From assembly GCA_028564705.1 (NCBI GenBank), contig JAPXFQ010001936.1, forward strand, positions 806,001 to 870,000: a DNA stretch of 64,000 bases. Direction: 5' to 3'. The position numbers and the translations under genes were made by a program. The notes under the pieces are model-generated. The model was not told the DNA's origin and searched no databases. It was given only the letters and a program-made list of their open reading frames with translations. Shown in pieces: positions 10,955 through 22,825 of this stretch (position 1 is the stretch's first letter; every line of letters starts with the position of its first letter). The DNA is from Apricaphanius iberus. Lineage: Eukaryota > Chordata > Actinopteri > Cyprinodontiformes > Aphaniidae.

Positions 10955-10962
10955 GTCAAAAC

Positions 10963-12830
10963 ATGTTGAAATATTGCTTATTTGTACCAGTTGCGTAGCC
11001 AGAAATTAATTTTCAGGTAGGCCTAGCAAATAATGAGTGTGCCATATTAATATTCTTAAAAATTAAGTTTATTTGTAAGTTACACTGTTGCTTCAATAGA
11101 TATGTCTGTATGCATCACAAACCAACAGTAATTTTCAAACAAACAGAACAAAATACACCACATTTGGACTACAAAGTGTAAACATAATAAGGCCACAGGG
11201 CGGCTACCTGTGGACGATCCACATTAAGTTGTTTCACGTGGAAAGAAACATAATTTCACGGCTCCGGGAGGAAATTTATTTTGTTTTGTTTAAGAGTCCC
11301 AAAGAGGAAAATGTTCATATGTTGTTTTGGTGGAGGGAGCAGGAGGGAATGTTTACTGAAGTTGCGCTGATGATGCAATGCTGTCGCTATCCATCCATCC
11401 ATCCAGCACTTCCAGGGATTCAGGAATGAAAAATCTAGGTAGGGACTATGGACAGTGTTTGCTTTCTGCACAGTGATTTCTGCACAATATAAATTTCAGC
11501 TCCAATATCCAAATAACAAAAGATTAATAATTCACTGCACTATAATTAACTTTCACTAATGGAACAAGTTAGAAATCAGATAGAAACATGACTGCATAAG
11601 AAAGTGGAATGGAGTGAATTAAACAATATTCTTTTCAGAAACTAATGCAGAAACTTTGCTGTGAGGAAAGTGGCAGTTAGATCATAACCTTTCTCTGCAA
11701 GACATATTCTCATGAGATTTGGAGTTTTCCAAACTCAGAAGAACACATCTTGTACCGCTCCAATCAAAACCGTCCAATCTCCGACCCATATTTGACCGGG
11801 CTAATCGTTTGTCAGCATCGTGCTTTGGGGCGGGAGTTCAGTTGCGAGGATGGTATCCACTGCCCAGCTAAGACAAACAAAAATGGCCGCCACGGTTTTG
11901 GCTCGCGCAGAAGTCGCTATTGAAGAGGAACTGGATACTATTTCTTCATTAAAAAGTGAGTAAAGGGAAGGACTTTGTGAAAAGTGCGACAAATATGGCC
12001 ACGCCAGTTGAAGCCAGTGCCAGGCAGGCGCTACCTTGCGCGTCCTCCAATCAGCTTAAAGTATTCTACCACATGGCCCTCCCTCTTTTAGATGGTTTCT
12101 GCTGCCGAGATTCCAGATGGAAATGTATAGGCTGGACGGGGCGGGGAGACACATAATTTTCGCTGATGCCAGGTTAGTTAGATCAGTGCTGGTCAAGAAT
12201 TTACGCATCAGGTTTGATGGGGACAAACCCATCAATCATAAATATTGCTAGGGACATGTCCCCGGTTAAAATGACGCCTACGGTGTGAATACTTTTCTGA
12301 GGTGTCTAAATATTTTTCTAACTTTTCAAAGGGGTGTTAAACATGCTGTGTTTGTAGCAATTAAGCACTTTTAATAAGGATTAATAGATAATCTAGCAAA
12401 GATGAGTGTGGATAAGGTAGAAGAATAAAAGAAACATGCATAATTTAAAGGTCTTTATTTAAAGAAAGTCATAATCTTTCAACATCAACTCTGTATGACA
12501 GCTGATCAGTAATGTATTTTGCCGCACTGTGTCTGTAGAATAACACATATGATAAATGTGAGTTTATTTATGAGTAATATGTTCTTTCTCTCTAATACAC
12601 ACAAACGTATGATCAGGAATTTTAATTTCTAAAAATATATAGTATGTATAGCACCGAGCTCTGATATATAATAATGTTTTTGATTTTTTGGTAGCCACGG
12701 ATGTTTTAAGGCTACTTGGGGGAGAGTAACTCTCTGTTTACATTCCTCAATATGGTGACAGAGTTTTTGCATAAAACTGGAGAAATGTAACTGTGAATGA
12801 AACGGAAGATACAGAAGAACGGGAGAGAAA
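10963..12830. other. Gene-free spacer
   Basis: Mostly unique-looking AT-rich DNA. It holds a short (ATCC)n run near 11391-11405 and one GC-richer island (11760-12180) with a possible orphan first exon (see findings). No other gene or classifiable element is seen. Confidence 0.4.
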
Positions 12831-12839
12831 GTTAATCAA

Positions 12840-13731
12840 CCGGCATTTAATGAGACTTCCTTCAACAGGAACAGAAACTGGCATCCCCCAATCCAGGCGT
12901 GGTGTAGGAAATAGGAATGCTGAAAGGCAGACAAGAAAAACTGAACTTGGATGACTGCACTAGCAAGACTGTGTTTACAAAACAAGTCAGAAGACCTACA
13001 GGAGGTGGGACAAGAGAGTTTTTGAGAGACCTCCAGTTTTCTCAAAAAGGGGAATACACTTTTTTTCCCAAATGGGAGAACAACAAAAGGCAAAGTAGAT
13101 GATTTTGAGTTCATGCTTTGCCTCATGGGTTCTGAGGAGCCACTGGATGGTAACATAACAATTGAACAATTGTATGAGCAAAGTCATCGCAAGCTCCTCC
13201 GGATCTATCTATACACAAGAGTAAAATAAGATTCTGACCGTAGTGATATTACAGATGATCCCCTTTCATTTAACACATCCAGCACTTCTGAGTCAGCCGT
13301 GCACACGACCTCATCCAGCTCATCAGCAGCCACCTCCACTGCTGTGACCAGACCATTTTCCCCACCGAGCCTTTAACTTGCAGTCATACATTTAGTAGTT
13401 CGACTCCAGAGGCTACTCCTCCCTCTGATGCACCAAATCCGCCTCAGTCTATACAGCTATTGATGGTGATGAGGAAGTGATTTTGATTGGAGCAGGCCCA
13501 AAACTACAATTTGATGACCTTGCAGACGCCTTGATTTACTCACTCCTTCACATTAGTGTTGATCAGGCACAAAGTGTAGCAACAGCTGCACGAATAACGA
13601 ATCAAACACAACTATCAAGTGCTTTAAACACAATGGGTGAAATTCTGACAGACACAGCCGTTTTTTCTCAAGTTAACGATCATGCTGTTCCCATCGCAGA
13701 CTATGACCAGGCTTCTAGAGCTCGACTCTAG
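12840..13731 (+). pseudogene. Degenerate coding relic with KQVRRPTGGGTR motif
   Basis: Pieces of protein-like sequence appear in shifting frames: KQVRRPTGGGTREF (about 12980), then FFPKWENNKRQSR followed by a stop, then DGNITIEQLYEQSHRKLLRIYLYTRV (about 13147-13226) and ADALIYSLLHI (about 13520). The GGGTR and LRIYLYT motifs recall the N-terminal region of multicopy fish proteins annotated as G2/M-phase-specific E3 ubiquitin ligase-like. That link is from memory and uncertain. Several stops and shifts make it nonfunctional. Confidence 0.4.
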
Positions 13732-13929
13732 GCCACCTTTCATTTATTCCAAGATCCGTGTCTCCATCTGCTGGACATTTAGTCTATTGCAGCTTAAGCT
13801 TACTCATGTTCAAACTTGTTTTTTTTTTTACTTTTAAGGGATTGTCCTGCTTTAAGTACTCTCTTCTACTGAGTAGTTATGTTTCCATATTTTCAGATAA
13901 GTAGTATTAATAATAACAATAATAAGAGC

Positions 13930-14320
13930 TATTATTATTGGAGTCACCTCCAGTGGGTTTTTTTGTCCTTCTTTTCCAAGCTATTCATTGGCTGCATCGC
14001 TGAAAAGGAGATAACACTACTCAATGGGATTCTTCAACTGCTGGACCAAGGTGATGGTTAACAAAGGCTTTGTCATTGGTGATCTCTTCTTATATATTGA
14101 TTTTGGAGCCACACTTCAAACGTTCTTCCCAATTTAGCAAAGAGGATACAGAGAAGACACCAGCCCGTGTCCGGAGCCTTGTTGAGAGAGTAATAGGGAG
14201 TTTTAAATCTATCACATATTGGACTCACTTTATACCACTCACTTTGATCAGCAGTCGGCCAGATCTAGTACAACTGCTGTGTGATGGTCAATTTTCAAGG
14301 ACCTCTATCCAGTGAAGAAT
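13930..14320 (+). pseudogene. DDE-type (DDE_Tnp_4, ISL2EU/Harbinger-like) transposase relic
   Basis: Two frames give ITLLNGILQLLDQGDG (ending at 14061), then GDGVMVNKGFVIGDL across a frameshift, then RSLVERVIGSFKSI and FIPLTLISSRPDL. These line up with the C-terminal half of the IS5-like DDE_Tnp_4 fold, where the second catalytic Asp normally sits in a D+GF motif and the Glu in VERAI. Here the first becomes NKGF, so a catalytic residue is lost. The relic is short. Confidence 0.6.
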
Positions 14321-14504
14321 ATGAAAATGGTTTATAAATTGTATTCAACCACTTTCTTTTAAAAACCTTGCGTTTAAATATGGTAGATGGTTCTTGAGGT
14401 TTGAGTCTCTTTAAAGAGTCCCTAAAACTAATTTAAAGACCAGCCGCTTGTGCTTGATTTATGCATGGTCCTAAATTATGGAATGTACCACACATAGTAT
14501 AGAG

Positions 14505-14993
14505 CATGCTGCCCAAACTTTTTCCCTCAGAGGGTGAAAATGAAAAGCCATCAGAGAGCCGTGGTCCAAATGTAAAAAATGTTTAACTCGAAATACAAAT
14601 ACTAATGCATATTCAATTTTTTTTTTATTGTACGGTTATTTAGCTTTCCTTTCTGGAATAATATCATTAAAAAATGACAAATTAGTCATTTATAGCCATA
14701 CAGAACATATCTAAACTTGACTATTTGATTTAGCATCGTCAGTAAAAAAAATAAAAATAAAATCTTCCCCTCTGCATTGTTTACACATTTCTTTTACAAA
14801 CCTACTCTACATTCCCCTTTTGGTCCCTTGTTTTTAAATTGAAACTTATTTTTTGATATTTCAAACAATAAAAAAAAATAAAAACATGCCATAGGAATGC
14901 ATTGTATGCAGCCAAACATATTCATATTTACTATAGAAATTGAATGGTTTGGGGGGCAGCTTTGGCCCGCAGGCCCCACTTTTGGCACCCGTG
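14505..14993. mobile_element. hAT-type MITE with perfect 8-bp target duplication
   Basis: Flanked by GTATAGAG on both sides (14497-14504 and 14994-15001). The ends are CATGCTGCCCAAACTTTTTC on the left and, inverted, CACGGGTGCCAAAAGTGGGG on the right. This is the common fish family whose 3' part reads TTGGCCCGCAGGCCCC. No coding capacity. Confidence 0.8.
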
Positions 14994-15001
14994 GTATAGA
15001 G

Positions 15002-15830
15002 TATTTCATATCGCTACTTCAAACATCCCTATTATATCTGCCATTTAATTCAGGCTGAGCATCATAGTAGTTTTTTGTGTTAATTTTGATTCGTTTGTTG
15101 AAACTCTTATCACTGAGTATTTGCACTTTTCTCTCACGCCTCATTTTATTGATTTTCACTGCTTGCGTTTTCTGTCTTGTTCAGCCCTTTGAGTTTGTAA
15201 ATGCGCTATAGAAATACATCTATCCTACAGATGGATTTCAGTAGATATGGTCAACATTAGTACTGTGACCACAATAAATTCAGCAACTGCATTTAGTTTA
15301 ACTTTAACATAGGGTTGCTGAATCCATAGCACTTTATACATTTTACTCCCTATTCATCTGTAAAATGTCGTTTTCCCAGGGACCTACGGCTTATGGCTAT
15401 CTTCAGCCCACATGAAGGCTGATGACCCTGCTGCGCGCTCTCCCCACCATCATCACTACAGACAGTCAAATGCTTTTATTCTGAGAAGCCGACATGCATG
15501 TGTCCCTATGGGTGTATTACATCCAAATTGGGACAGTTTGCAACATTTGCTGCAGAAATATGATGGTTTCACCGGGGATGATGAAAGAGGCCATTCTGGG
15601 GCCTGTTAGTCTCTGTAATAATATATAATCTATCTTCTGTTTATGAGTTTGACATTACAGAGATCAATTAGCCCTCCTGAGGGCTGAAGATAGAGGCTGT
15701 TTATCACCTTTTGCTGCTAAATAAGCAACAGATTTGCTTGCTTATCAGAAGGACGTAATTGGTGTAGACACTTGCCAGTCAAACATGTCTGACCAATGGG
15801 GAAGCCCCAGCCCACTGCGGATTGTTTGTG
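15002..15830. other. Gene-free spacer
   Basis: No recognisable element. A weak open frame at 15412-15609 has no family match that I can see. Confidence 0.3.
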
Positions 15831-15849
15831 TCAAAACAATTCAGTCGGA

Positions 15850-16565
15850 AAAAGGGACTTCAAAACTTTTGTCAGTTCATTCAAAAGAAAAAGTTACTCA
15901 AATCGAAAAAAACCCAAAACATTTTAATCAAGTGTTCAAATGCAATTTTTTTTTCATCTCAAATATTTTATGCATTCAAAACTTTTTTTTTATGATTGAA
16001 AATAGTTTTCTTTATTAAAGTGATTTTTTTAAATTGAAAATATTTTGTTGTTGTTTGAAGTGACTTCTTTTTTGATTGAATCATAATGACACAAATGTCC
16101 TACCTATAATAAAGCCCAAACACAAAAAATTACTTCAATCAAAGAAAACATTTTCAATAAAAAAGAGGGTTCAAATTGAGTCTCAAATATTTATTTGCTT
16201 TCAAAAAACGTTGTTTTATGATTTAAAACTTTTTTTTATTGGAGGGGTTCTTTTTATAGAAAATATTTTTTTGGGTTGAAACAACCTTTTTTTTCATAGT
16301 AATAGTAATAAAGACACAAATGTCCTACCCATTTATATGGCCCAAACACAAAACAACATCACTTCAATCAAAAAAGCTTCACTTAAATCAAAGAAAACAT
16401 TTCCAATCAAAGATCAACTTTGTTTGGATTCATTTTTTGAGTCTCAACTATATTTTTGCATTTAAACACTTTTTTTCTTTGATTGAAAAGTTATTTTTCT
16501 TTGGAGTGAAGCTTTTTTTGATTGAAAATATAATTTTTGATTGAAGAAACTTTGTTTTGATTGAA
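15850..16565. repeat. Three-unit 225-bp tandem repeat, A/T-rich with internal hairpins
   Basis: The phrase GACACAAATGTCCTACC recurs at 16088 and 16313, giving a period of about 225 bp. A first, more diverged unit precedes it from about 15850. Each unit starts with CAATCAAA/AAACATTT words and ends with their complements (TTGATTGAA), so each could fold into a long imperfect hairpin. Confidence 0.65.
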
Positions 16566-16599
16566 TAATAAATCTACCTCCATAGTTTGCAACACTGAC

Positions 16600-17020
16600 A
16601 CAATTAAAATTGTGCATGTTGCAGTACCTAAAAGAGCCACTAGATGGCAGCCACCCTATGTGGCTCTGTGCTTTTTTCCAATGAATTTTGTTTTTCGCAC
16701 TTTTCCCCTTGAAATAACAAGATTGTTACATTTGTATTGCAATTAAATTAATTAAATTTGATATTAGTGTCTAATGTGACACATTTTACAAGAATAATGG
16801 AAATTGCATAATTTATATTTAACCCATCTTTTGAAACCAGATTTACTGTACAAAATGTAATTAGTAAAACCATTAACCAATGATCTTAGACTTGACTAGT
16901 CTAACAATGGCATGGAGCTCTGTGCTCTAAGAAAAATAGTGTGGAATTGTGACCCTAAAAATCCAATATCAAAAAAATCTAATTGAATGGAGGATTTGAA
17001 GAATCATAACACCCCCAGTT
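16600..17020. repeat. Interspersed repeat, copy 1 of 3 (CACTAGATGGCAGCC family)
   Basis: Shares ordered words with 41860-42160 and 58870-58970: CACTAGATGGCAGCCAC, TGTGACACATT/TGTGATACATT, ACAAGA(A/G)TAAT, TGTACAAAAT, GACTAGTCTA and ATGATTTGGA/AGGATTTGAA. It is probably the 3' part of an old hAT-type element whose fuller copy is at 41381-42159. Confidence 0.6.
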
Positions 17021-19010
17021 CTGCCCTGATTTCCAGCATTTCAATAGAGCAGCTTCATGCTGCTCAGTCATGTTCTTAATTTGGCCAATTAACATAGAAT
17101 AACATCTCAAATAATGTTTTTTTTACACAAATGTGAAAAGACTGCAATTAAGTACTTTCTCCACTTTTATCAATTAATAGTCTTACTATATTTTTCAAGT
17201 AGGCATTTTGGTTCAAATTTTAAGGTAACTTTGAATAGGCGCTGTATTGTTAGGAATGTGAAAAACATCACATGTAAATTGAAAATTAAAAAATAATCCT
17301 ATTTTGTTTTTCAGCACTGAGCAGAGGGCATTACACAGCAATTGGAGAAATAATTTATTTCTGCCTTGTGCACGGTGCAATTTAGACACATATGTTTTTT
17401 GTTTTTTGTCTAAGTGCAATAGAACAATACAGGTGAGACGGAAAACATTTTTGTGAGAGGCAACTAAGCGAAAATTGTAATGGTACAATTTGCCTTATGC
17501 CCAGATTACACGTATGAAGCACCTCAGTTTAAATTGAAACTGACTTCTTTTGACTTTGTTTGTCATGTAATTTTGTGAATTATTTGCTGGGTGACATTCA
17601 TTTTTAAAATGCCTACAAATGTGAAGCCACACATGTGACTTCACTGTATAACCTATAAGAAACTTTCCGCAGACTTTCTTTCTCCCCTATTGAAATTCCT
17701 TTTTGTATGGTACCACGCTGTAACCATGAAACCTCTTTAAGTTGTCATGGAAACCTTGCTTGATGGTGACGTGAGCTTTTGTGAGACGAGCTGTTGTAGT
17801 ACACTATGTGGTCTCATAGAAAACGTAAATTACGTTTTTTCTATTTGTTCTAAGATGAAATATGTCAAATCCTTGAAACAATTGCATATGAGCGTAAGTT
17901 ATTGCTCCACTGAGTCTCTGACAAGACAGAAATTAATTCACCCTTCTTAAAAAATGATAGTGAGTCCCTGCTGGCGTAAGATTTTAACAAAAATATGTTT
18001 GGCAAGAACACGTCAGTCGCTGTGATATCATGCTCGTCGACACAGTAGCAACATAACGCTGTCCCAGTTACCAGAGAGATCAACCTGCTGACCTAAATGT
18101 TTCCATAACAGTCACATTCATATTTTTTGACAGTCAGACACACATGGAAAGGAAGTGGATGGGCTGAAGCTAGCCATCACAGCAATCTCTCTTTTGTTTA
18201 CTGATACAGAGTGATTTTTGTTATCTAAATCGGTCATTGTGATGTAATGTCATTTTATTTATATTTTAATATACAATTATCTGATTATTGGATAATGCGT
18301 TTTGGTGACATTCTTATCCTATTTTAACCCTCGCCTAAGTTCTTCTTCTTCCCTGTTCACCTCACTTCGCCAATGTTATTAAATTAGTTACGTTGTTTTA
18401 TATATATATTATTTTTGATTATATATGTTTAACGATCTTAAACTCGTATTTATGACTAAAAGACACTCTATCAGATAGAGGTCTCCAGTCAAACATTCTC
18501 ATCTCACGATTCTGCTTATGACACCAATTATTTGGTGTACACAGTACCAGAATACTTTTTAAGGGTTCACCAAGCACCTACATCCAAGCCATCTTTAGGA
18601 GGAGTGTCCCCTGGCTCTTCTAACCCACCAAGTGTGATCATGTCTCATCACACGGCCGCGACCAACACTTATACTGCCCAATGCAATATTCCTAAAATCC
18701 ATATTCCCAGAAGAATTTACTTACTTCCCCTGGACCACTGATCTACGTAAACCAGTGAGCCTAAAGCCTTTCACTTAAGGTTTTAACCCAGCAATTTCTA
18801 TTGTTGTGGTGGTACACAGAATGGGGTATGTTCTATTTATAGGTCGTACCCCTTAAACATTTGTTTAGAGCAGCCCGGAAAGTGAACTATGGAAACTATA
18901 AAGGAAACTATGAAAGTAAAACCCACACAGATTCAATCCACGGATTGGAGGCAGGAGACGAGGTTGGTCAGTTTAGGAATATTTATTAAATCTTTTTAGA
19001 TGCTTTTAAA
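17021..19010. other. Gene-free spacer
   Basis: AT-rich sequence without a classifiable gene, RNA or element. The open frames are short, uncorrelated and lack splice context or motifs. Confidence 0.3.
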
Positions 19011-19014
19011 ATTT

Positions 19015-19263
19015 TCATTTAGCAAAATAAATATTTAATACAGTTATCTTAACCCCTGCAATTGAACCCACCACCATTACATATCTATCCGCATTATCTT
19101 GAATAGTCTCCTCTTTAGTATAATATACATTTTTATTGAAAAATATAGCTACTCCTCTCTTTTTTTCCTCTGCCACATGAAAGCACCATACATTTGGTCT
19201 ACCAAATCCCTTTTTAATTTTTGGTGTTCTATTTCTGTTAAAGGTTTCCTGGGTGACCCACAA
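19015..19263 (-). pseudogene. L1/Tx1-type LINE endonuclease fragment
   Basis: The - strand reads WVTQETFN, then KKRGVAIFFNKNVYY, then DNADRYVMVVGSIAGVKITVLNIYF. This matches the central strands of L1-type apurinic endonucleases (RGVAILF... GRYVIV... NIYAPN). The terminal alanine-proline of NIYAPN is replaced by FAK, and no other domain is adjacent on either side. Confidence 0.7.
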
Positions 19264-20136
19264 TCTTTTTATTTTTAATGGGATTTTTAATTCCTTTTAT
19301 GTTATATGTAATTTCCTGTGGTACATTTTTTTTGGTCACATTAAAAATTTGCCATGCCCACAACTACCAAAATGTCACGATTTATGTTAAAATAGGTTTT
19401 GACTTTATCCCAAATTTTTTACTTTAACCTCCCATTTACAAGGCACATATATTATGCCAAAAATACTAATAAAAGAAACTATTTTTCCATATTTGAAAAA
19501 TCGTGCTGCATCAGCTTAATTACTTGCATTCAGTTGGACAATTAAGTTCATGTTACTTAGAAACGTGTTTTATTGTGACCAAATAAATACTTACCCATAC
19601 TCGAAATTCCATGTTGGATCAACTTAAATACTTGCGTTCATGTTGACAAGTATTAAGTTCATGCTACTTAGAAATGTGTGTTATTATGACCAAAAAGCTG
19701 CTTCACCATACTCAAAACATTGCTTTGAATTAACGTATTTCTGCCAGGCAGTTGGCTTAACTTCAAAATTCTACTGGAAATCGTTAACATTTATTTATTT
19801 TTATTTTTTTGCTGCCCCAATGTTTTATTTTTTAGACTGTGTGTTCAAGTCAATCAGTCCTAACTTGTTTTGGAAATTTCCTTCATCATGATTGCATATA
19901 TACAGAAACAAAAACCAAAAAACACAAACAAAAAACAGTCTGCCTACATCCATCGAATCACAATAAAAAATAAATCGCAGTGTTAACAATGCAGGATGAT
20001 CTAATCTCCTTCTCTATGAATTCCCTTTTATCAGTTTGAGCCCTTCAACAAGCAGAAACATCGTACCCCACATCAGATAACAAACTGATATGATAATTCC
20101 ACAGAGATGGAGATAAGGATAAGGATGATACGGATA

Positions 20137-20185
20137 AAGCCTTTGAAAGGGTTGATTGGAGCTTCTTCGAACAGACCCTCTTAGG
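20137..20185 (+). pseudogene. Tiny L1-type RT fragment
   Basis: About 16 codons read TDKAFERVDWSFFEQT, resembling the L1 RT block D-A-x-K-A-F-D-x-V. No flanking RT sequence is visible, so it is an isolated scrap. Confidence 0.45.
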
Positions 20186-20189
20186 TCAG

Positions 20190-21110
20190 ACCGTCATGAA
20201 GGGAAAAAAACACAACCTGGAACATAAAGACATACCATAAAAACAAACCGTCTCACGACACCGGCTGCTTCATGCCGCTTGTACATTATATTCACAATAT
20301 TAACCTATTCAGTCGATTATCATTTTCAATACAGCCGTTTTTAATATCAGTTATTTAAATCTGTACATTTTTGTTTTTTTGTCAAAATGAATGACCCACT
20401 TAAATTTTCTGCTGCGTGTTAACCCATATGTGTGTTTCTATTCTTTAATTTGAATTCTTAAAGGGCGTGTTTTTGCATTTTCATTTGCAATTTCACCCTA
20501 CACTGGTTGATAGAATCCGTGGTGCAATCTAAGCATTCACCTTTTGAATGTCAATGTCAACTAAATGTATTTTACAAAATGATATCTGAGATCAGGGATC
20601 AGAAGCCTGTTCAAATCAGATAGCAACATTTGCTCTGTCTGCTATAAAATAAAAAAAATGTGCAGATAAAAAAATGCCTTGTGTAACTAGATACTCTAGT
20701 ATTTCTACTCTATAAAGCTAATCTGTATAAGAGCTAACTAAGAATTTAGATTCAGTTGTCAGTAGATCTAAAAACCAATATTGCAAGCAAATAAAATAAA
20801 CCGTTTTATGTAACTTCAAAATCAAGACTATAGTTTCCATCATAAACGGGTCTATTTTTTATATTATTGGCCATAATTTTTGCTCCCCTAGCGACCTCAC
20901 TTAGTAGGCTAAGCAGCTGAGGAGTGGAGGCAGAGGCATAATGAGCCAGCGTGTTTCTGACATCATGTTAGATCATTTTATTTAGCTAAATTGTTAGTAA
21001 TAGTTAAATGTCAGTGTTGACTTGCACAGACAGATGATGAGGGGCACACTCCCAAAAAAAAGCGGCTCTGATTCTAAGGTACAAAGAAGAACCAATAGTA
21101 TTTAAACATC
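20190..21110. other. Gene-free spacer
   Basis: AT-rich, with no recognisable gene or element. Confidence 0.3.
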
Positions 21111-21119
21111 TCATCTTGA

Positions 21120-21510
21120 CCTTATGACAACTCTTGTTATTAACTGGTGTTGACTTATGACAGATCCTGTGAATCTGTTTCTCAGCATTATACTAAGTGT
21201 CCCTTATTATTATCTATATCCTGATTGTCCAGTGAAACTATCTCCTGATTGTTTACTACTGACTACTGAAGTGAAACTTCCTCTTCTGTTTGAGTATGTA
21301 TGAAATCATCTGTATGATGTAATGATCGGTCAGAAGCTGATTCTATAGGGTCCGGCTGATTCCTATATATACCCATGCATCTGTGCTGAAGCTTCAGGGT
21401 TGTCAGCAGGAGGCCCTCCGTGCACGTAAAACAAACTATGTATGGATATAGCTGACGCTTGGTTTTATTCTCTCATCCGAGGCCTCTCAGACACCCAGAT
21501 TTCTGCCACA
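21120..21510 (+). repeat. Solo or fragmentary LTR, same family as 33573-34181
   Basis: The sequence matches the LTR at 33573-34181 in opposite orientation: TGACAGATCCTGTG, GACTACTGAAGTGAAAC, GAAGCTGATTCTATAGGGT, GCATCTGTGCTGAAGCTTCA, GCTGACGCTTGGTTTTATTC and the terminal AGATTTCTGCCACA. It ends with CA at 21510. The 5' side is diverged or truncated and its TG start was not found. Confidence 0.75.
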
Positions 21511-21939
21511 ATTGCCAAACAGAGAAATCCTCAATGCGACTGTTAAGCTGTTTAAGTCCTCATCGATCACTGTGTATTTATTTATCTATTTATTTATGGA
21601 AATGTAATTGCTGTTGTACAAGTTATGTTGTCCTGTATGCGGCTTTCAGTTAGTTTTCGTCTTGTTTCAAATTCTCTTATTTATTTTTATTACAGTTAAA
21701 TATTTTTTCTAACTTCTAGTTTTCGTTAATTTGTTCGTTTTCGTTAACGATAATAACACTGCAAATACCACAAAGCTCATGTATTTTTGTGTGCATTGCA
21801 GATTTTTGTGTGCCGACGTTATAGAGTCCTACAATCTGATTTAGCCTCTGCCTCTTCTTCACACAACACAGAGACGGATGTAGCACACAAGTGTTACATA
21901 TATCTATAGTTTGCAACTTCTACAGAAATCAGCAGCTCC

Positions 21940-22816
21940 AGTCCTGATGAAGACCACGAGGAAGGAGCACATTACACCGGTCTTAGAATCACTGATTGGC
22001 TCTCCGTATGTTTTAGGATCGATTTTAAGGTTATTTTAATGGTTTTTAAGTGTCTTAATGGTCTTGGGCCTTCTTATCTGTCAGAAATGCTTTTACCGTA
22101 TGAACCCTCGTGGTCTCTGCGCTCCTCTAGCAGCCGTCTCCTTATCATCCCCAAAGTCAGGACACAGACCCATGGTGAGGCGTCTTTTTATTATTACGGC
22201 CCTCACCTCTGGAACAGGCTGATAGAGGATCTCAGGGCCGCAGAGAATGTTCATGTTTTTAAGATTCACCTTTTTAGCCGAGCTTTTAACTGATTATAAT
22301 TTATTGCCCGTCATTTTTTTGCCTTTAATCTTTTAATTGGTTTACCGTGTTATTTTACACAAATAGACAGTGTTTCTTCGGTGGGAGCCCTCTGGCTCAG
22401 TAGCGGTTGTTGGCTGTGGCTGCCTGAGTGCTTTCCAGTTAGTACTTGGGAGGAAGTGGAGATGGGGTCCCGGCCTCCCTTCCTTTGAACGCCCTGGATC
22501 AGTACCTCGGCTGTTGCTGATCTGCAGATGCAGATGGCTTCTTGATGGTGTTTTCTTGATCTAAATTGGCTCATCTGTACTCAGCCCTGTGTCCATTTCA
22601 TTGTCTATATTAAACTCTTTTTAATGTGACGTTATTGTGTCCGCACATAGGCATAGAATTGAGGGGAGGGTGGTATGAATGTGAAACTGTTTAAACTTGT
22701 GTGTGTGTGTGTGTATGGGGGAGGCATATGTGGGGTAATATTTATTCTGTAAAGCACTTTGAACTGCATTGCTTTTTGTACAAAAAGCATTTTATAAATA
22801 ACTTTTGATTTTATTT
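21940..22816 (+). mobile_element. L2-type LINE 3' end
   Basis: The + strand encodes the LINE polymerase C-terminus. KEHITPVLESL (about 21970) is followed by FKCLNGLGPSYLSEMLLPYE and SFYYYGPHLWNRLIEDLRAAE (22039-22293). A 3' UTR follows, closing near GCATTTTATAAATAACTTTT at about 22800. It is 5' truncated, with a frameshift between the first two motifs. A short (GT)n run lies at 22699-22715. Confidence 0.75.
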
Positions 22817-22825
22817 GATATTTCT

